Origin: Anaerocaecibacter muris
GTDB lineage: Bacteria > Bacillota > Clostridia > Christensenellales > Pumilibacteraceae
Assembly (NCBI RefSeq): GCF_943192945.1
Contig: NZ_CALPCE010000002.1
Coordinates: 1 to 64,000 of the forward strand
Direction of reading: 5' to 3'
Length of the DNA: 64,000 nt
Shown here: positions 43,589-51,656 of the stretch, one piece after another
Numbering within the stretch: position 1 is the stretch's first letter
Layout: each line of letters begins with the position of its first letter
The notes under the pieces: generated by a model
Database searches by the model: none
What the model was told of the DNA's origin: nothing
Seen by the model: the letters and a program-made list of their open reading frames with translations, nothing else
Made by a program: the position numbers and the translations under genes

Positions 43589-44092
43589 GTGATTAAACTC
43601 GGTAAATACAAGTATATAATATCGGCGTTTGCCGTTACGGTTGTACTGTCGTCGGCGTTTTGCGCGTCGTATGCCAAGTGGGTCGGGCACGATTCGACTA
43701 TTGCCGCAAGCGCGGGCGTAGGACAGTGGCAAGACGGCGAGCCGACAGTGCCGCCGTCGGGCATGGGTTATTACGACGCTGACGGCAATTTCACCGCGCT
43801 CGAAACCGACTTCGGGTTCATGGGCTATTCGGCTGTGTTTTATGTATTGCCGGCGTGCGAATCGCAAAAGGTTTATTTTTCGCTGAACGGATTGGACTAC
43901 GGCAATCTTACTTGCAACGACGCGACGGGCACGGTCAAAAAGGACGGGAACGCGTTTATTATAAACGTCGGCGGCGGCGTAATGGAATATCAAGTATCCA
44001 TGTTTTATTATCCCGACGGCGGCGGCGTTATAACTTTCGACTTGTTCAGAGGCAATTCGCACGACGAGATCGATAAGGTTTACAGGTTATAA
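43589..44092 (+). CDS. Exported protein with SipW-type signal peptide
   Basis: 167 residues from a GTG with AAGGAG upstream. The N-terminus (LGKYKYIISAFAVTVVLSSA) is a signal peptide whose end SYAKWVGHD shows the A-x-W-x-G pattern of TasA/camelysin-type substrates of SipW. The mature part has Gly/Asp-rich beta segments. It is the first gene of a three-gene unit with another such protein and the SipW-like peptidase, behind the poly-G promoter. A role in a surface fibre or matrix is likely by analogy with tapA-sipW-tasA, not proven. Confidence 0.75.
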   Translation: MIKLGKYKYIISAFAVTVVLSSAFCASYAKWVGHDSTIAASAGVGQWQDGEPTVPPSGMGYYDADGNFTALETDFGFMGYSAVFYVLPACESQKVYFSLNGLDYGNLTCNDATGTVKKDGNAFIINVGGGVMEYQVSMFYYPDGGGVITFDLFRGNSHDEIDKVYRL

Positions 44093-44133
44093 TCCCATTA
44101 GGTTATAAAATATTTTCATTATAGGAGATTCTT

Positions 44134-44712
44134 ATGAGAATCAAGAAAAAGACAAGCACACTGATGCTGACAACCGCGGCGATCGCGGTTGCGGGCGTCG
44201 CCGCCGTATCGTTTGCGGCATGGCAGGGCGATAACGACAATATAGTCGCCCGTGCGGAAACGGGTTCGGCGTACCTGTTCGGATTTTCGGACGTTCAGAA
44301 CGACGGCGAAAAACTCGAACTCGGCAAGCTCGTTCCTTACGACCAAAAAGTGGGCATTATCGAGGGCGTGACATTTGTATCCGTCGCGTTGCCGCAATAC
44401 TCCGTCGTCGGCGACTACACGATAACCGTCGCGTATGCCGCGGATACGACGCTCGACTTCTACGCGCTTGTCGGCGACCGAGTAAACGCAGTGCCCGACG
44501 GCTGGGCTCCCGCCGATAGCGGCGATTGGAAACAGGTCACGACGGGTGGCGCGGAGTTTTATTTCACGCTTGCCGACGGCGCGACGGGCGCGGTCGTTAA
44601 CGAAGCTGGTAACGAAACCGTGTACGTCAGTCTTATGCTTGTGTCCGAAAATCCCGCGGACATGGGCGGCGAAGTCGGTTTCAACGTTACGCTCGCTACC
44701 GTTGCGGCGTAA
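44134..44712 (+). CDS. TasA/camelysin-like exported protein
   Basis: 192 residues, GGAG 8 bases before the ATG. The signal peptide (KKKTSTLMLTTAAIAVAGVA) ends at SFAAWQGDND, the same A-x-W-x-G-x-D motif as the upstream gene. The mature domain is a beta-rich jelly-roll-like sequence (VTFVSVALPQYSVVGDYTIT, FYFTLADGATGAVV). Such proteins form fibres or act as surface proteases in Bacillus; no protease motif is visible here. It lies 41 bases after the previous gene. Confidence 0.8.
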   Translation: MRIKKKTSTLMLTTAAIAVAGVAAVSFAAWQGDNDNIVARAETGSAYLFGFSDVQNDGEKLELGKLVPYDQKVGIIEGVTFVSVALPQYSVVGDYTITVAYAADTTLDFYALVGDRVNAVPDGWAPADSGDWKQVTTGGAEFYFTLADGATGAVVNEAGNETVYVSLMLVSENPADMGGEVGFNVTLATVAA

Positions 44713-44825
44713 TAAACGCGTTTGACTTTTGTCTGTAAGTAATTGCCGATCGCCTGTAATCGCGCGGTCGGCAATATTATTTGTGACCGAATTGCGGCGC
44801 ATGAACTTCGGTTAATGCTCGAACT

Positions 44826-46271
44826 ATGACTGAACGGCTTTTGAAACAACCGAATACACGCAAACCCAAGCGTGCCGCGCGCATAGCCAAATTGTGCGGC
44901 GCGGTTTTGGGCGTTGCCGTTTTTCTTGCGTTGACTGTCAATTCGCTGTTGTGCGTGTTTGTTGACGGGTATTATCCGACGTTCGGCGGGTACAGGCTTT
45001 TTGCGATAGTTTCCGATTCCATGGAACCGAATATCCCGACGGGCGACATGATTGTCGGGCGCGTGCCGAAGTCCGCGGACGATATTAGCGTCGGCGACGT
45101 AATCACGTTCGAGGTGCGATCGGGTGGCGCGACGGCGCTTATCACGCACCGCGTAACGGAGGTGCGCGTCGCCTCGAACGGAGCGATTACGTACACTACA
45201 AAAGGCGATAATGCGCCGCGCGCGGATTCGGTGCACCCCGCGTATTCGGACGTTGTAGGCGTATATACGGGCAAAAAATGCGGGTTCTTTGGATATGTGT
45301 TCGGATTTTTGCAGTCCGCAGAGGGCGCGATCGCGCTTATTATAGCGGCGTTCATAATTATAATTACGCTCATAATCGCGAGGTTTGTAAACCTTGTTAC
45401 GGTATGGCGAAAAGTCGCGCTGGGTGCGTTACAAAAAAGCGGCAACATACTTTCGGAAACCAACGACGACGGCTTGGGCACGCTTGCCGACGTGATAGGC
45501 ATTGTGTCCAAAGAGCCGACTGACAAAACCGATTTGCGGCGCAAGGACAAAAAGTTAAAGTGGTTTATACGCACCGGTTCGCTGCCTAAACGCCCGTACT
45601 CCGACGACTTGGACGAGAACGCCGAAATGAACGGCGTCGCTATGCGACTGTTCGAGGTCGCGGCGGCGAGCGCGGACGGAGTTGTTGCGCCGCTTGCGCC
45701 GACGGCTTCGGGAGAACAAACGACGGCTGTTGCTGTGGGAAACGAAAACGTTACGACGGTGCGCGAGCGGTACGAAACAATGCGGTACGACTATTCGCAT
45801 ACCGCGCGAATAATTACGCTCAAACCCGAGGCAAAGGAGTGGTACTGCGCTATCAAAAACGAACTGCTGTCTTACGAGCGCGCGCGATCGCGGACGGGCA
45901 AGCGTTGCGAAACGTTTTTCGTGGGTAGGGTCGCTTCGGCGCGGATAGTTGTGCGCGGCAAGTCGCTTGCGGTAAAACTGCCTGCGGACGCGCAAAAGCA
46001 TGCGGCAGGCAAGCCGTGGTTAAAGCTGTCGGGAAAGTCGTCCACTCCCTGCATCGTCAAGGTGACGAGCGCGCGCCGCGCAAAGTACGTCGCGGAGCTT
46101 ATTGCGCGCGTTATGTCCGAGCGCGCGAAAAAGAACAGCGATTATCAGCCGCGCGATTTTTACTTGCCGAGCGAGGGCGTAATGTCGCTTATGTCCAAGG
46201 GACTTGTAAAGCGCAAAATAGGTTACGGCGAAAAACTGTTTAAAGTGACAGAAGTCACGGACGGGGAATAA
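44826..46271 (+). CDS. SipW-type signal peptidase I with large C-terminal domain
   Basis: 481 residues. Membrane helix at 22-46, then the peptidase domain. The nucleophile Ser65 lies in VSDSMEP. His108 in ITHRVTEV replaces the usual Lys, which is the mark of the ER/SipW class. KGDNAPRAD follows near 126-134 and a second membrane helix is at 166-190. The remaining 280 residues are cytoplasmic and end in a domain with YCAIKNELLSYERARSR, FVGRVASARIVVRGKSLAV and RRAKYVAELIARVMSER. I recall this domain from other clostridial surface or regulatory proteins. Ordinary SipW is about 190 residues, so this is a fusion. No ribosome site is evident. Confidence 0.87.
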   Translation: MTERLLKQPNTRKPKRAARIAKLCGAVLGVAVFLALTVNSLLCVFVDGYYPTFGGYRLFAIVSDSMEPNIPTGDMIVGRVPKSADDISVGDVITFEVRSGGATALITHRVTEVRVASNGAITYTTKGDNAPRADSVHPAYSDVVGVYTGKKCGFFGYVFGFLQSAEGAIALIIAAFIIIITLIIARFVNLVTVWRKVALGALQKSGNILSETNDDGLGTLADVIGIVSKEPTDKTDLRRKDKKLKWFIRTGSLPKRPYSDDLDENAEMNGVAMRLFEVAAASADGVVAPLAPTASGEQTTAVAVGNENVTTVRERYETMRYDYSHTARIITLKPEAKEWYCAIKNELLSYERARSRTGKRCETFFVGRVASARIVVRGKSLAVKLPADAQKHAAGKPWLKLSGKSSTPCIVKVTSARRAKYVAELIARVMSERAKKNSDYQPRDFYLPSEGVMSLMSKGLVKRKIGYGEKLFKVTEVTDGE

Positions 46272-46309
46272 AGGCAAAGTTTTATGGTGGGGGGAGTGGT
46301 AACGGCTTT

Positions 46310-46375
46310 ACTATTTTGCGGCGGTTCGCCTAGATCCCTCGACTGCGCTCGGGATGATGGGAGTAAATGTTATCC
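46310..46375. repeat. Remnant of the palindromic repeat family
   Basis: GCGGCGGTTCGCCTAGATCCCTCGACTGCGCTCGGGATGATGGGAG matches the TCATTCC-GAGC / CGGCGAACCGCCG parts of the 24 kb units, inverted and shortened. It lies between the sipW gene and a terminator. Confidence 0.7.
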
Positions 46376-46410
46376 CCATTGACTTTTGAAAACCCTCAAT
46401 AAAGTTTAAG

Positions 46411-46457
46411 ATAATCGAGTGATCATGTTTGCATTTGTGCACTCGATTATTTTTTTA
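46411..46457 (+). terminator. Terminator before the CDF transporter promoter
   Basis: An 11-bp ATAATCGAGTG/CACTCGATTAT stem with 18-base loop and a run of seven T. Confidence 0.9.
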
Positions 46458-46465
46458 TTTAAGAC

Positions 46466-46494
46466 TTGAAGTTTTGCGGCGAATATGATATAAT
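46466..46494 (+). promoter_or_regulatory. CDF transporter promoter
   Basis: TTGAAG, 17 bases, TATAAT; leader about 50 bases. Confidence 0.78.
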
Positions 46495-46549
46495 TCAATT
46501 TATACGGCGTGCGGCGCGCTTGTTTTGTTCGTTCGCCGCATAATTAGTT

Positions 46550-47644
46550 ATGGAAAAATCGTCAAGGACAAAAACCGCGCTCGTCACGCTCGCAATCGGA
46601 CTTGCGCTCAATATCGCGCTCGGCGCGGCAAAGCTCGTTACGGGCGTGCTTGCCGATTCGACGGCGGTAACTTCGGACGCGCTCAACAACCTGTCGGACG
46701 CGGCGGTTTCGGTGGTCACGATAATAGCGACCGCGCTCGCGGCGCGCGCCGCCGATCACGAACACCCGTTCGGACACGGGCGGTACGAATATATCGCTAC
46801 TTTTATACTCGGCGCGGTGATTGTCGCCGTCGGCGCGGAAGTGTTTTCGAGCGGGTTGAAACGCGCGATCACGCCCGTGGAAGTGGATATGAACGTTGCG
46901 GTGTGGGCAACTCTCGCCGCGGCGATTGCCGTTAAGTCGGGCATGGCTGTGTTTTACCGCGTATACGGCAAGCGCATAGGATCGGACGCGATAAAAGCGG
47001 CTGCGGTGGATTCGGTATCTGACGCCGGCGTTACGTCCGCAGTGCTGATTTGCGCCGTCGTCGAAAAGTTTACGGGCGCGCATATCGACGGATATGCGTC
47101 TATGGCGGTTGCCGCGGTGATTATAGTTTTTGCCGTGCGCATACTCAAAAGCACTGTAAGTCGGTTGCTCGGCGAACGCCCCGATCCCAAGCTGCACGCG
47201 GAGGTCAAGGACATAATTACGTCCGACCCGCGAGTGCTGTCGGTGCACGACCTTATTATCAACGATTACGGCGCGGCAAAAAAGATAGCCGAGGCGGATG
47301 CGGTGTTCCCCGCGGACATGGCGTTCACCGACGTGCACGCCGTGTGCGACGCGCTCGAACGCAGTGTTGCGGAAAAAACGGGCGTGCGGTTGTGTATTCA
47401 CGCCGACCCGCTTATTTTGGCGGACGAACGGCTTGTGCTGTTGCGCGAGCGCATTGACGGCGCGATTTCCGCTTACGGCGCGACTGCGCACGACGTGGCT
47501 ATCGACGACGAAACCAAAAAAGTAACGCTCGATATTACTATCCCCGACGGCAAAGCGCCGCAAGCCGAGCTAAAAGCGCAAGCGGAGGCGCAGGCGCGGT
47601 CGGTTGTGCCTTACGACGTGGAAGTCGTTATCGATTATATATAA
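46550..47644 (+). CDS. Cation diffusion facilitator family transporter
   Basis: Exports divalent metal ions such as zinc or iron in exchange for protons. 364 residues: six membrane helices in the first 210 (beginning ALVTLAIGLALNIALGAAKL). Metal-site residues are in SDALNNLSDAAVS (D44/D48 region) and HPFGHGRYEY. A C-terminal cytosolic domain (about 215-364) follows. No ribosome site precedes the ATG. The stop is followed closely by mnmA. The metal cannot be told from sequence. Confidence 0.9.
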   Translation: MEKSSRTKTALVTLAIGLALNIALGAAKLVTGVLADSTAVTSDALNNLSDAAVSVVTIIATALAARAADHEHPFGHGRYEYIATFILGAVIVAVGAEVFSSGLKRAITPVEVDMNVAVWATLAAAIAVKSGMAVFYRVYGKRIGSDAIKAAAVDSVSDAGVTSAVLICAVVEKFTGAHIDGYASMAVAAVIIVFAVRILKSTVSRLLGERPDPKLHAEVKDIITSDPRVLSVHDLIINDYGAAKKIAEADAVFPADMAFTDVHAVCDALERSVAEKTGVRLCIHADPLILADERLVLLRERIDGAISAYGATAHDVAIDDETKKVTLDITIPDGKAPQAELKAQAEAQARSVVPYDVEVVIDYI

Positions 47645-47660
47645 ACTGGTGCAAAGGCTG

Positions 47661-48719
47661 ATGAACGGAAACAAGGTTATAATAGGTATGTCGGGCGGCG
47701 TGGATTCTGCGGTCGCGGCATGGTTGCTCAAACGCGACGGTTACGACGTCACGGGTCTTTTCATGCACAACTGGGAGGAGGACGGCGAGTGCCCCGCGGC
47801 GAGCGATTGGCGCGACGTTCAAGCGGTTTGCGAAAAGTTGGGCATAGAATGTTATTCCGTCAACTTTGCCAAAGAGTACGCCGACGGCGTGTTCGAGTAT
47901 TTTCTGCGCGAATACCGCGCGTACCGCACGCCTAACCCTGACGTGCTGTGCAATCGCGTCGTCAAGTTCGGCGCGTTCCGCGACTATTGCAATCGGCTGG
48001 GCGCGGACTTTATCGCAACGGGGCATTATTGCAAGCGCGACGACGACAGGCTGATAAAGGCGGCGGACGGAAACAAGGATCAAACGTACTTTTTAAATCA
48101 GGTAAAAACCGAACAGCTATGCAACGTGTTGTTCCCGCTCGGCGACATGTTAAAGCCCAACGTGCGCGCGATCGCGGAGGAGTTGAACTTGTCCGTTGCG
48201 CGTAAAAAGGACAGCACGGGCATTTGCTTTATAGGCGAGCGCAAGTTTAAAAAGTTTTTGTCCGGTTTTTTGCCCGCGCAGAGCGGCGACATAACGGACA
48301 CTGCGGGCAATGTCGTCGGTCGGCACGACGGGCTTATGTATTACACGATAGGACAGCGCAGGGGCTTGGGCATAGGCGGAGTAAAGGGCGAGGCGGGCAG
48401 GTGGTTCGTACTCGACAAGGACGTTAAAAACAATCGCCTGATTGTGTCGTGCGGCGACGAGAGCGCGCTGTTCTCGAGCGAGCTTACGGGATCTGAATTG
48501 AATATAATCGGCGCGTTCGACATGCCCAAAGAACTTCGCTGTACGGCTAAAACGCGCTACCGCCAGCCCGATCAAGCGGCGACGCTTTTCGTAGGCGACG
48601 ACGGCAAGTTTCGACTCGCGTTCGACGAGCCGCAACGCGCGATAACGGCGGGGCAGTACGCGGTTATATACGTCGGCGAACGGTGCTTGGGCGGCGGCGT
48701 TATAGAGGACAGGGCATAG
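47661..48719 (+). CDS. mnmA: tRNA-uridine 2-sulfurtransferase
   Basis: Adds sulfur to uridine 34 of tRNAs for Lys, Glu and Gln. 352 residues from the ATG at 47661 (AAAGG upstream, 16 bases after the CDF stop). P-loop GMSGGVDSAVAAW at 8-20; catalytic Cys in TPNPDVLCNRVVKFGAF; second Cys in DSTGICFIGERKF; QRRGLGIGG near 231. The frame opens earlier at 47604 but those 19 residues overlap the previous gene. Confidence 0.96.
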   Translation: MNGNKVIIGMSGGVDSAVAAWLLKRDGYDVTGLFMHNWEEDGECPAASDWRDVQAVCEKLGIECYSVNFAKEYADGVFEYFLREYRAYRTPNPDVLCNRVVKFGAFRDYCNRLGADFIATGHYCKRDDDRLIKAADGNKDQTYFLNQVKTEQLCNVLFPLGDMLKPNVRAIAEELNLSVARKKDSTGICFIGERKFKKFLSGFLPAQSGDITDTAGNVVGRHDGLMYYTIGQRRGLGIGGVKGEAGRWFVLDKDVKNNRLIVSCGDESALFSSELTGSELNIIGAFDMPKELRCTAKTRYRQPDQAATLFVGDDGKFRLAFDEPQRAITAGQYAVIYVGERCLGGGVIEDRA

Positions 48720-48766
48720 AATAGTCAAACGGACGGTAACGGCGCGTCGCGTCGGTATGAAAACCG

Positions 48767-48795
48767 TTGACAATTCGCAAATAATGGTATACTAT
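48767..48795 (+). promoter_or_regulatory. Promoter of the zinc metallopeptidase gene
   Basis: TTGACA, 17 bases, TACTAT (or TATACT with a 15-base spacer), 57 bases before the ATG. Confidence 0.7.
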
Positions 48796-48852
48796 ATCTT
48801 TACCTATCGCGCATAACAACATCGGCGCGAATCGGTACGACAGGAGGCAAAT

Positions 48853-49596
48853 ATGAATATAAGCGATTTGTTTACCGACCCCGCATATTTGTTATACGGA
48901 ATTACAATGTGTTTGTTTATACCGTTTTTGCTGTTCAGCGTAATAGCGTCTATACGCGTAAACACCGTGTTCAACAAGTACAATCATATCCAAAGTTCGT
49001 CCGGCATTTCCGCGCAAGGTTACGTGCGCAAATTTTTGGACGGCGAGGGTTTGACGAATATCAAGTTTGCCGCGGTGCGCGGATCGCTTACCGACAACTT
49101 CAACCCGACCAATAACACCATTTCGTTGTCGGACACGGTGCGCAATTCCTCGGCTATCGGCGCGATCGGCGTTGCCTGTCACGAAGCGGGGCACGCCGTA
49201 CAGCATGCGCGCAAATACTTTTTTTCGTCGGCTCGGCTCGCGCTTGTACCCGTCGTAAACATTGCAAGCTCGCTTATGTGGCCCGTGTTCATTATAGGGT
49301 ATATTCTCGGCTTTGCGTCGCCGTACACAAGTATAGGACGTATACTGCTTATTGCGGGTCTTGTCGTCATGGGCTTAACTTTGCTGTTTTCGCTGGTCAC
49401 GCTCCCGACCGAATTCGACGCAAGCCGCAGGGCGTACAAATATCTTAAAACGTGCATGACCCCGCAAGAGGCGGCGGGCGTTAAAAAAGTGCTGCGCGCG
49501 GCGGCTATGACTTACGTCGCGTCGTTCATGGTTACGGCATTGCAATTCTTGCGCATACTCGCGTTGCTGTTGATGGGTAGTAAAAAAGATAACTAA
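48853..49596 (+). CDS. Zinc membrane metallopeptidase, YugP family
   Basis: 247 residues. Membrane protein with helices near 12-35, 135-165, 170-195 and 215-240, and the HExxH-type zinc motif CHEAGHAVQHA near 115-125 preceded by IGAIGVA. AGGAGG lies before the ATG. The family is a neutral zinc peptidase domain in membranes of Firmicutes; its substrates are unknown. The reading frame after the stop continues 21 more codons to a second stop. Confidence 0.9.
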   Translation: MNISDLFTDPAYLLYGITMCLFIPFLLFSVIASIRVNTVFNKYNHIQSSSGISAQGYVRKFLDGEGLTNIKFAAVRGSLTDNFNPTNNTISLSDTVRNSSAIGAIGVACHEAGHAVQHARKYFFSSARLALVPVVNIASSLMWPVFIIGYILGFASPYTSIGRILLIAGLVVMGLTLLFSLVTLPTEFDASRRAYKYLKTCMTPQEAAGVKKVLRAAAMTYVASFMVTALQFLRILALLLMGSKKDN

Positions 49597-49612
49597 TATA
49601 ATAGAGGTGTAT

Positions 49613-49678
49613 ATGTCTACGCGCCCGACCCCACGTGGACAAAAGACGATAAGGATAAAAAATAACCGCAATACCTAA
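49613..49678 (+). CDS. Possible 21-residue peptide
   Basis: AGAGG lies 5 bases before the ATG; the product is a basic peptide. It overlaps, in another frame, an uninitiated continuation of the metallopeptidase frame. Only the ribosome site supports it. Confidence 0.25.
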   Translation: MSTRPTPRGQKTIRIKNNRNT

Positions 49679-49720
49679 AACGGTCGGACGGGGAAACCCG
49701 CTCGGCCGTTTTGCTTTTAT
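49677..49720. terminator. Terminator between convergent genes
   Basis: AAAACGG...GGG-gaaa-CCC...CCGTTTT stem with some mismatches and a T-rich end, between the peptidase gene and the gene at 49741. Confidence 0.8.
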
Positions 49721-49740
49721 ACTTTATATATAGTTGCGAT

Positions 49741-50283
49741 TTAATCGCACTCGGAAATATCGTCGATAAATTCGTCCTTTAAGGAATACGAGTGCAGTTT
49801 TGCCGCGCCGTTTTTGTCAATAAGATAGAACTTGCCGCCGCTTTCCCAGTTGCACTCGGCAATTTTTTCGTACTCCGAAAAGAAGTCGGATAGCGTGTTT
49901 TTGTCTATTTCGGCGCGGAGGTCGGCGGACAGCATGGCGTAAGCCGCGCCCACGTCGCCCGATTTAATCAGCGAGAACAGCCGCGATATTCTGCCCGACT
50001 GCGGCGGCGCGACGTTGCTTGCATTGCCGTAAACTATGACGTATCGCGGCGCGAGCGTCAATAGATAGTGGTCGGGCGACAAGCGCAAGCCGTGCGCAAG
50101 CTCGGTCTTTACGTTTTCCGCACCGTTCAGCTTGACGGTGTACGGCAACAGCGTGTGCTTTAACGGGAAAACCGTGACGTACACCACGTCGTATTCGGAC
50201 ATGGTAAGGCTGTCGGCGCGTTCGTAAAATTCGCCGTTAATCGAGTATACGCAGTCGAATTCGCTCTGTATATGCAGTTCCAT
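49741..50283 (-). CDS. Unknown protein, 180 residues
   Basis: No family recognised and no signal peptide. The N-terminal 85 residues look beta-rich (VKLNGAENVKTELAHGLRLS), and the C-terminal half is helical with a KNTLSDFFSEYEKIAE stretch. It is divergent from the SANT-repeat gene, with an 81-base gap. The start ATG has no clear ribosome site. Confidence 0.6.
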   Translation of the reverse strand: MELHIQSEFDCVYSINGEFYERADSLTMSEYDVVYVTVFPLKHTLLPYTVKLNGAENVKTELAHGLRLSPDHYLLTLAPRYVIVYGNASNVAPPQSGRISRLFSLIKSGDVGAAYAMLSADLRAEIDKNTLSDFFSEYEKIAECNWESGGKFYLIDKNGAAKLHSYSLKDEFIDDISECD

Positions 50284-50364
50284 ACGCTATGTTTATGTTT
50301 TGTTTTGCGTTTATATGTATAGATTTGCCGCGGAGTGGCTATCATTTGTCGCGGAGGCAATAAT

Positions 50365-50940
50365 ATGACTAACAACAATTCCAACTGGACCGTCGAACAG
50401 ACGGTTGAATTATTCGAACTTTGCGCCGAGGCGCGCAATCGCGGCGAAAGTCTTTCGGGCGCGTTTAAGCGCATGGCGGAAAAGACGGCGCGCTCGCTCA
50501 ATTCCGTGCGCAATTATTATTACGGTCAGGCAAAAACGTTCGAGCTTGTGCCCGAAGTCGCGCAAAAACTCGGAATTAAAAAAGCCGAGGTCGAGCGCAA
50601 ACGGTTTGTGCCGTTCGAGGACAAAGAGGTGCGCGAACTCGTCGAGTACGTGCTTATAGCCAAGGGCAGGGGCGAGAGCGTGCGCAAAGCGATTTACGAT
50701 TTGGCAAAGGGCGACGGCAAAACGGCGTTGCGCTATCAAAACAAGTATCGCTCTGTTCTGCGCTCGCACCGCGCGTTGGTGGAACAAGTAATGTCCGACT
50801 TGACCGCGCGCGGCGTTGCGTTCCGCGACCCTTACGGCAAGACCGAAAGCGATAATTTTACGCGGCTCACCGAATACATCGCCGCGCTCGACAACAATCG
50901 CGTCGGCAAGTTTTTGTCGCTCATAGAAAAATTGACTTAA
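50365..50940 (+). CDS. Protein with two SANT/Myb-like helical repeats
   Basis: 191 residues from the ATG with GGAGG upstream. Two similar helical modules are visible. Residues about 7-55 contain WTVEQTVELFELCAEARNRGESLSGAF and end in SVRNYYY; residues about 77-132 contain FVPFEDKEVRELVEYVLIAK, GESVRKAIYDLA and ALRYQNKYRSVL. Both modules start with an aromatic and an acidic helix, have a GES turn and finish with a basic Arg/Tyr helix, like Myb/SANT or RsfA-type DNA-binding folds. A DNA-binding regulator is likely; the target is unknown. Confidence 0.7.
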   Translation: MTNNNSNWTVEQTVELFELCAEARNRGESLSGAFKRMAEKTARSLNSVRNYYYGQAKTFELVPEVAQKLGIKKAEVERKRFVPFEDKEVRELVEYVLIAKGRGESVRKAIYDLAKGDGKTALRYQNKYRSVLRSHRALVEQVMSDLTARGVAFRDPYGKTESDNFTRLTEYIAALDNNRVGKFLSLIEKLT

Positions 50941-50967
50941 TTATCGGCGTGCGCCGCGCCATAACGC

Positions 50968-50996
50968 TTGATATTTTGCCCTGCATGTGCTATTAT
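50968..50996 (+). promoter_or_regulatory. Promoter of the Nudix-asparaginase unit
   Basis: TTGATA, 17 bases, TATTAT; leader about 48 bases to a GTG with GGGGGG upstream. Confidence 0.75.
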
Positions 50997-51044
50997 ATTT
51001 ACATGTAGGGCTTTATTATTTCTCTTTTTATAGGGGGGTGCGGC

Positions 51045-51656
51045 GTGGTATTACTCAAAGACAAAAACGGAAAAACGGAAGCCGAATTTTTGCGCGAATA
51101 CGATGTGACCGAATATTTCAGACCGTCGGTCACGGTGGACGCGGCGCTCTACCGAGTTGACGCGGGCAGGCTGTCCGTGCTTATGATACAACGCGGCGGG
51201 CACCCGTATATCGGCAAGTACGCCTTTGCGGGCGGGTTTGTGGAACGGGACGAGTCCTGCGAAGCCGCCGTGCTCCGCGAACTGCGTGAGGAAACGGGCG
51301 TGACGGACGTCGCTTTGCGTCAGCTTGTAACGGTGTCCACCCCCGATCGCGATCCGCGTTGGCGAAATATCACGGTCGTGTTTTGCGGCGGTGCGCCGAG
51401 CGGCGTAACGATAACCGCGGGCGACGACGCGGCGGCGGCGAGGTGGTTTGACGTCGATTATTCGGAGGACGGAACGCTGCGCATGGACGGCGGCGACATA
51501 AAGTTTACCTGCAAACTGACCGTCGCGCGCGACGCGTTCGGCAGGATAGACCTTAACAATACTGTTATTACCGAGCGCGGCGAAACCGCGTTCGATCATG
51601 CCAAAGTCGTGTGCTATCTGGCGGAGGCATTGAAGCGAGGTGAATTATGCGAATAA
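51045..51656 (+). CDS. Nudix hydrolase, ADP-ribose pyrophosphatase-like
   Basis: 203 residues from a GTG. The Nudix box begins at GGFVERDE (63-70) and continues with REETGV (81-86), so all metal-binding glutamates are present. The preceding YIGKYAFAGGF resembles ADP-ribose and related nucleotide hydrolases. The C-terminal part has no winged-helix domain, so it is not an NrtR regulator. It overlaps the asparaginase gene by 10 bases. Confidence 0.88.
   Translation: MVLLKDKNGKTEAEFLREYDVTEYFRPSVTVDAALYRVDAGRLSVLMIQRGGHPYIGKYAFAGGFVERDESCEAAVLRELREETGVTDVALRQLVTVSTPDRDPRWRNITVVFCGGAPSGVTITAGDDAAAARWFDVDYSEDGTLRMDGGDIKFTCKLTVARDAFGRIDLNNTVITERGETAFDHAKVVCYLAEALKRGELCE

Noticed and set aside
46310-46375. 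Short protein or regulatory RNA after the sipW gene
   Set aside because: The sequence matches the palindromic repeat family and is best read as a degraded copy.
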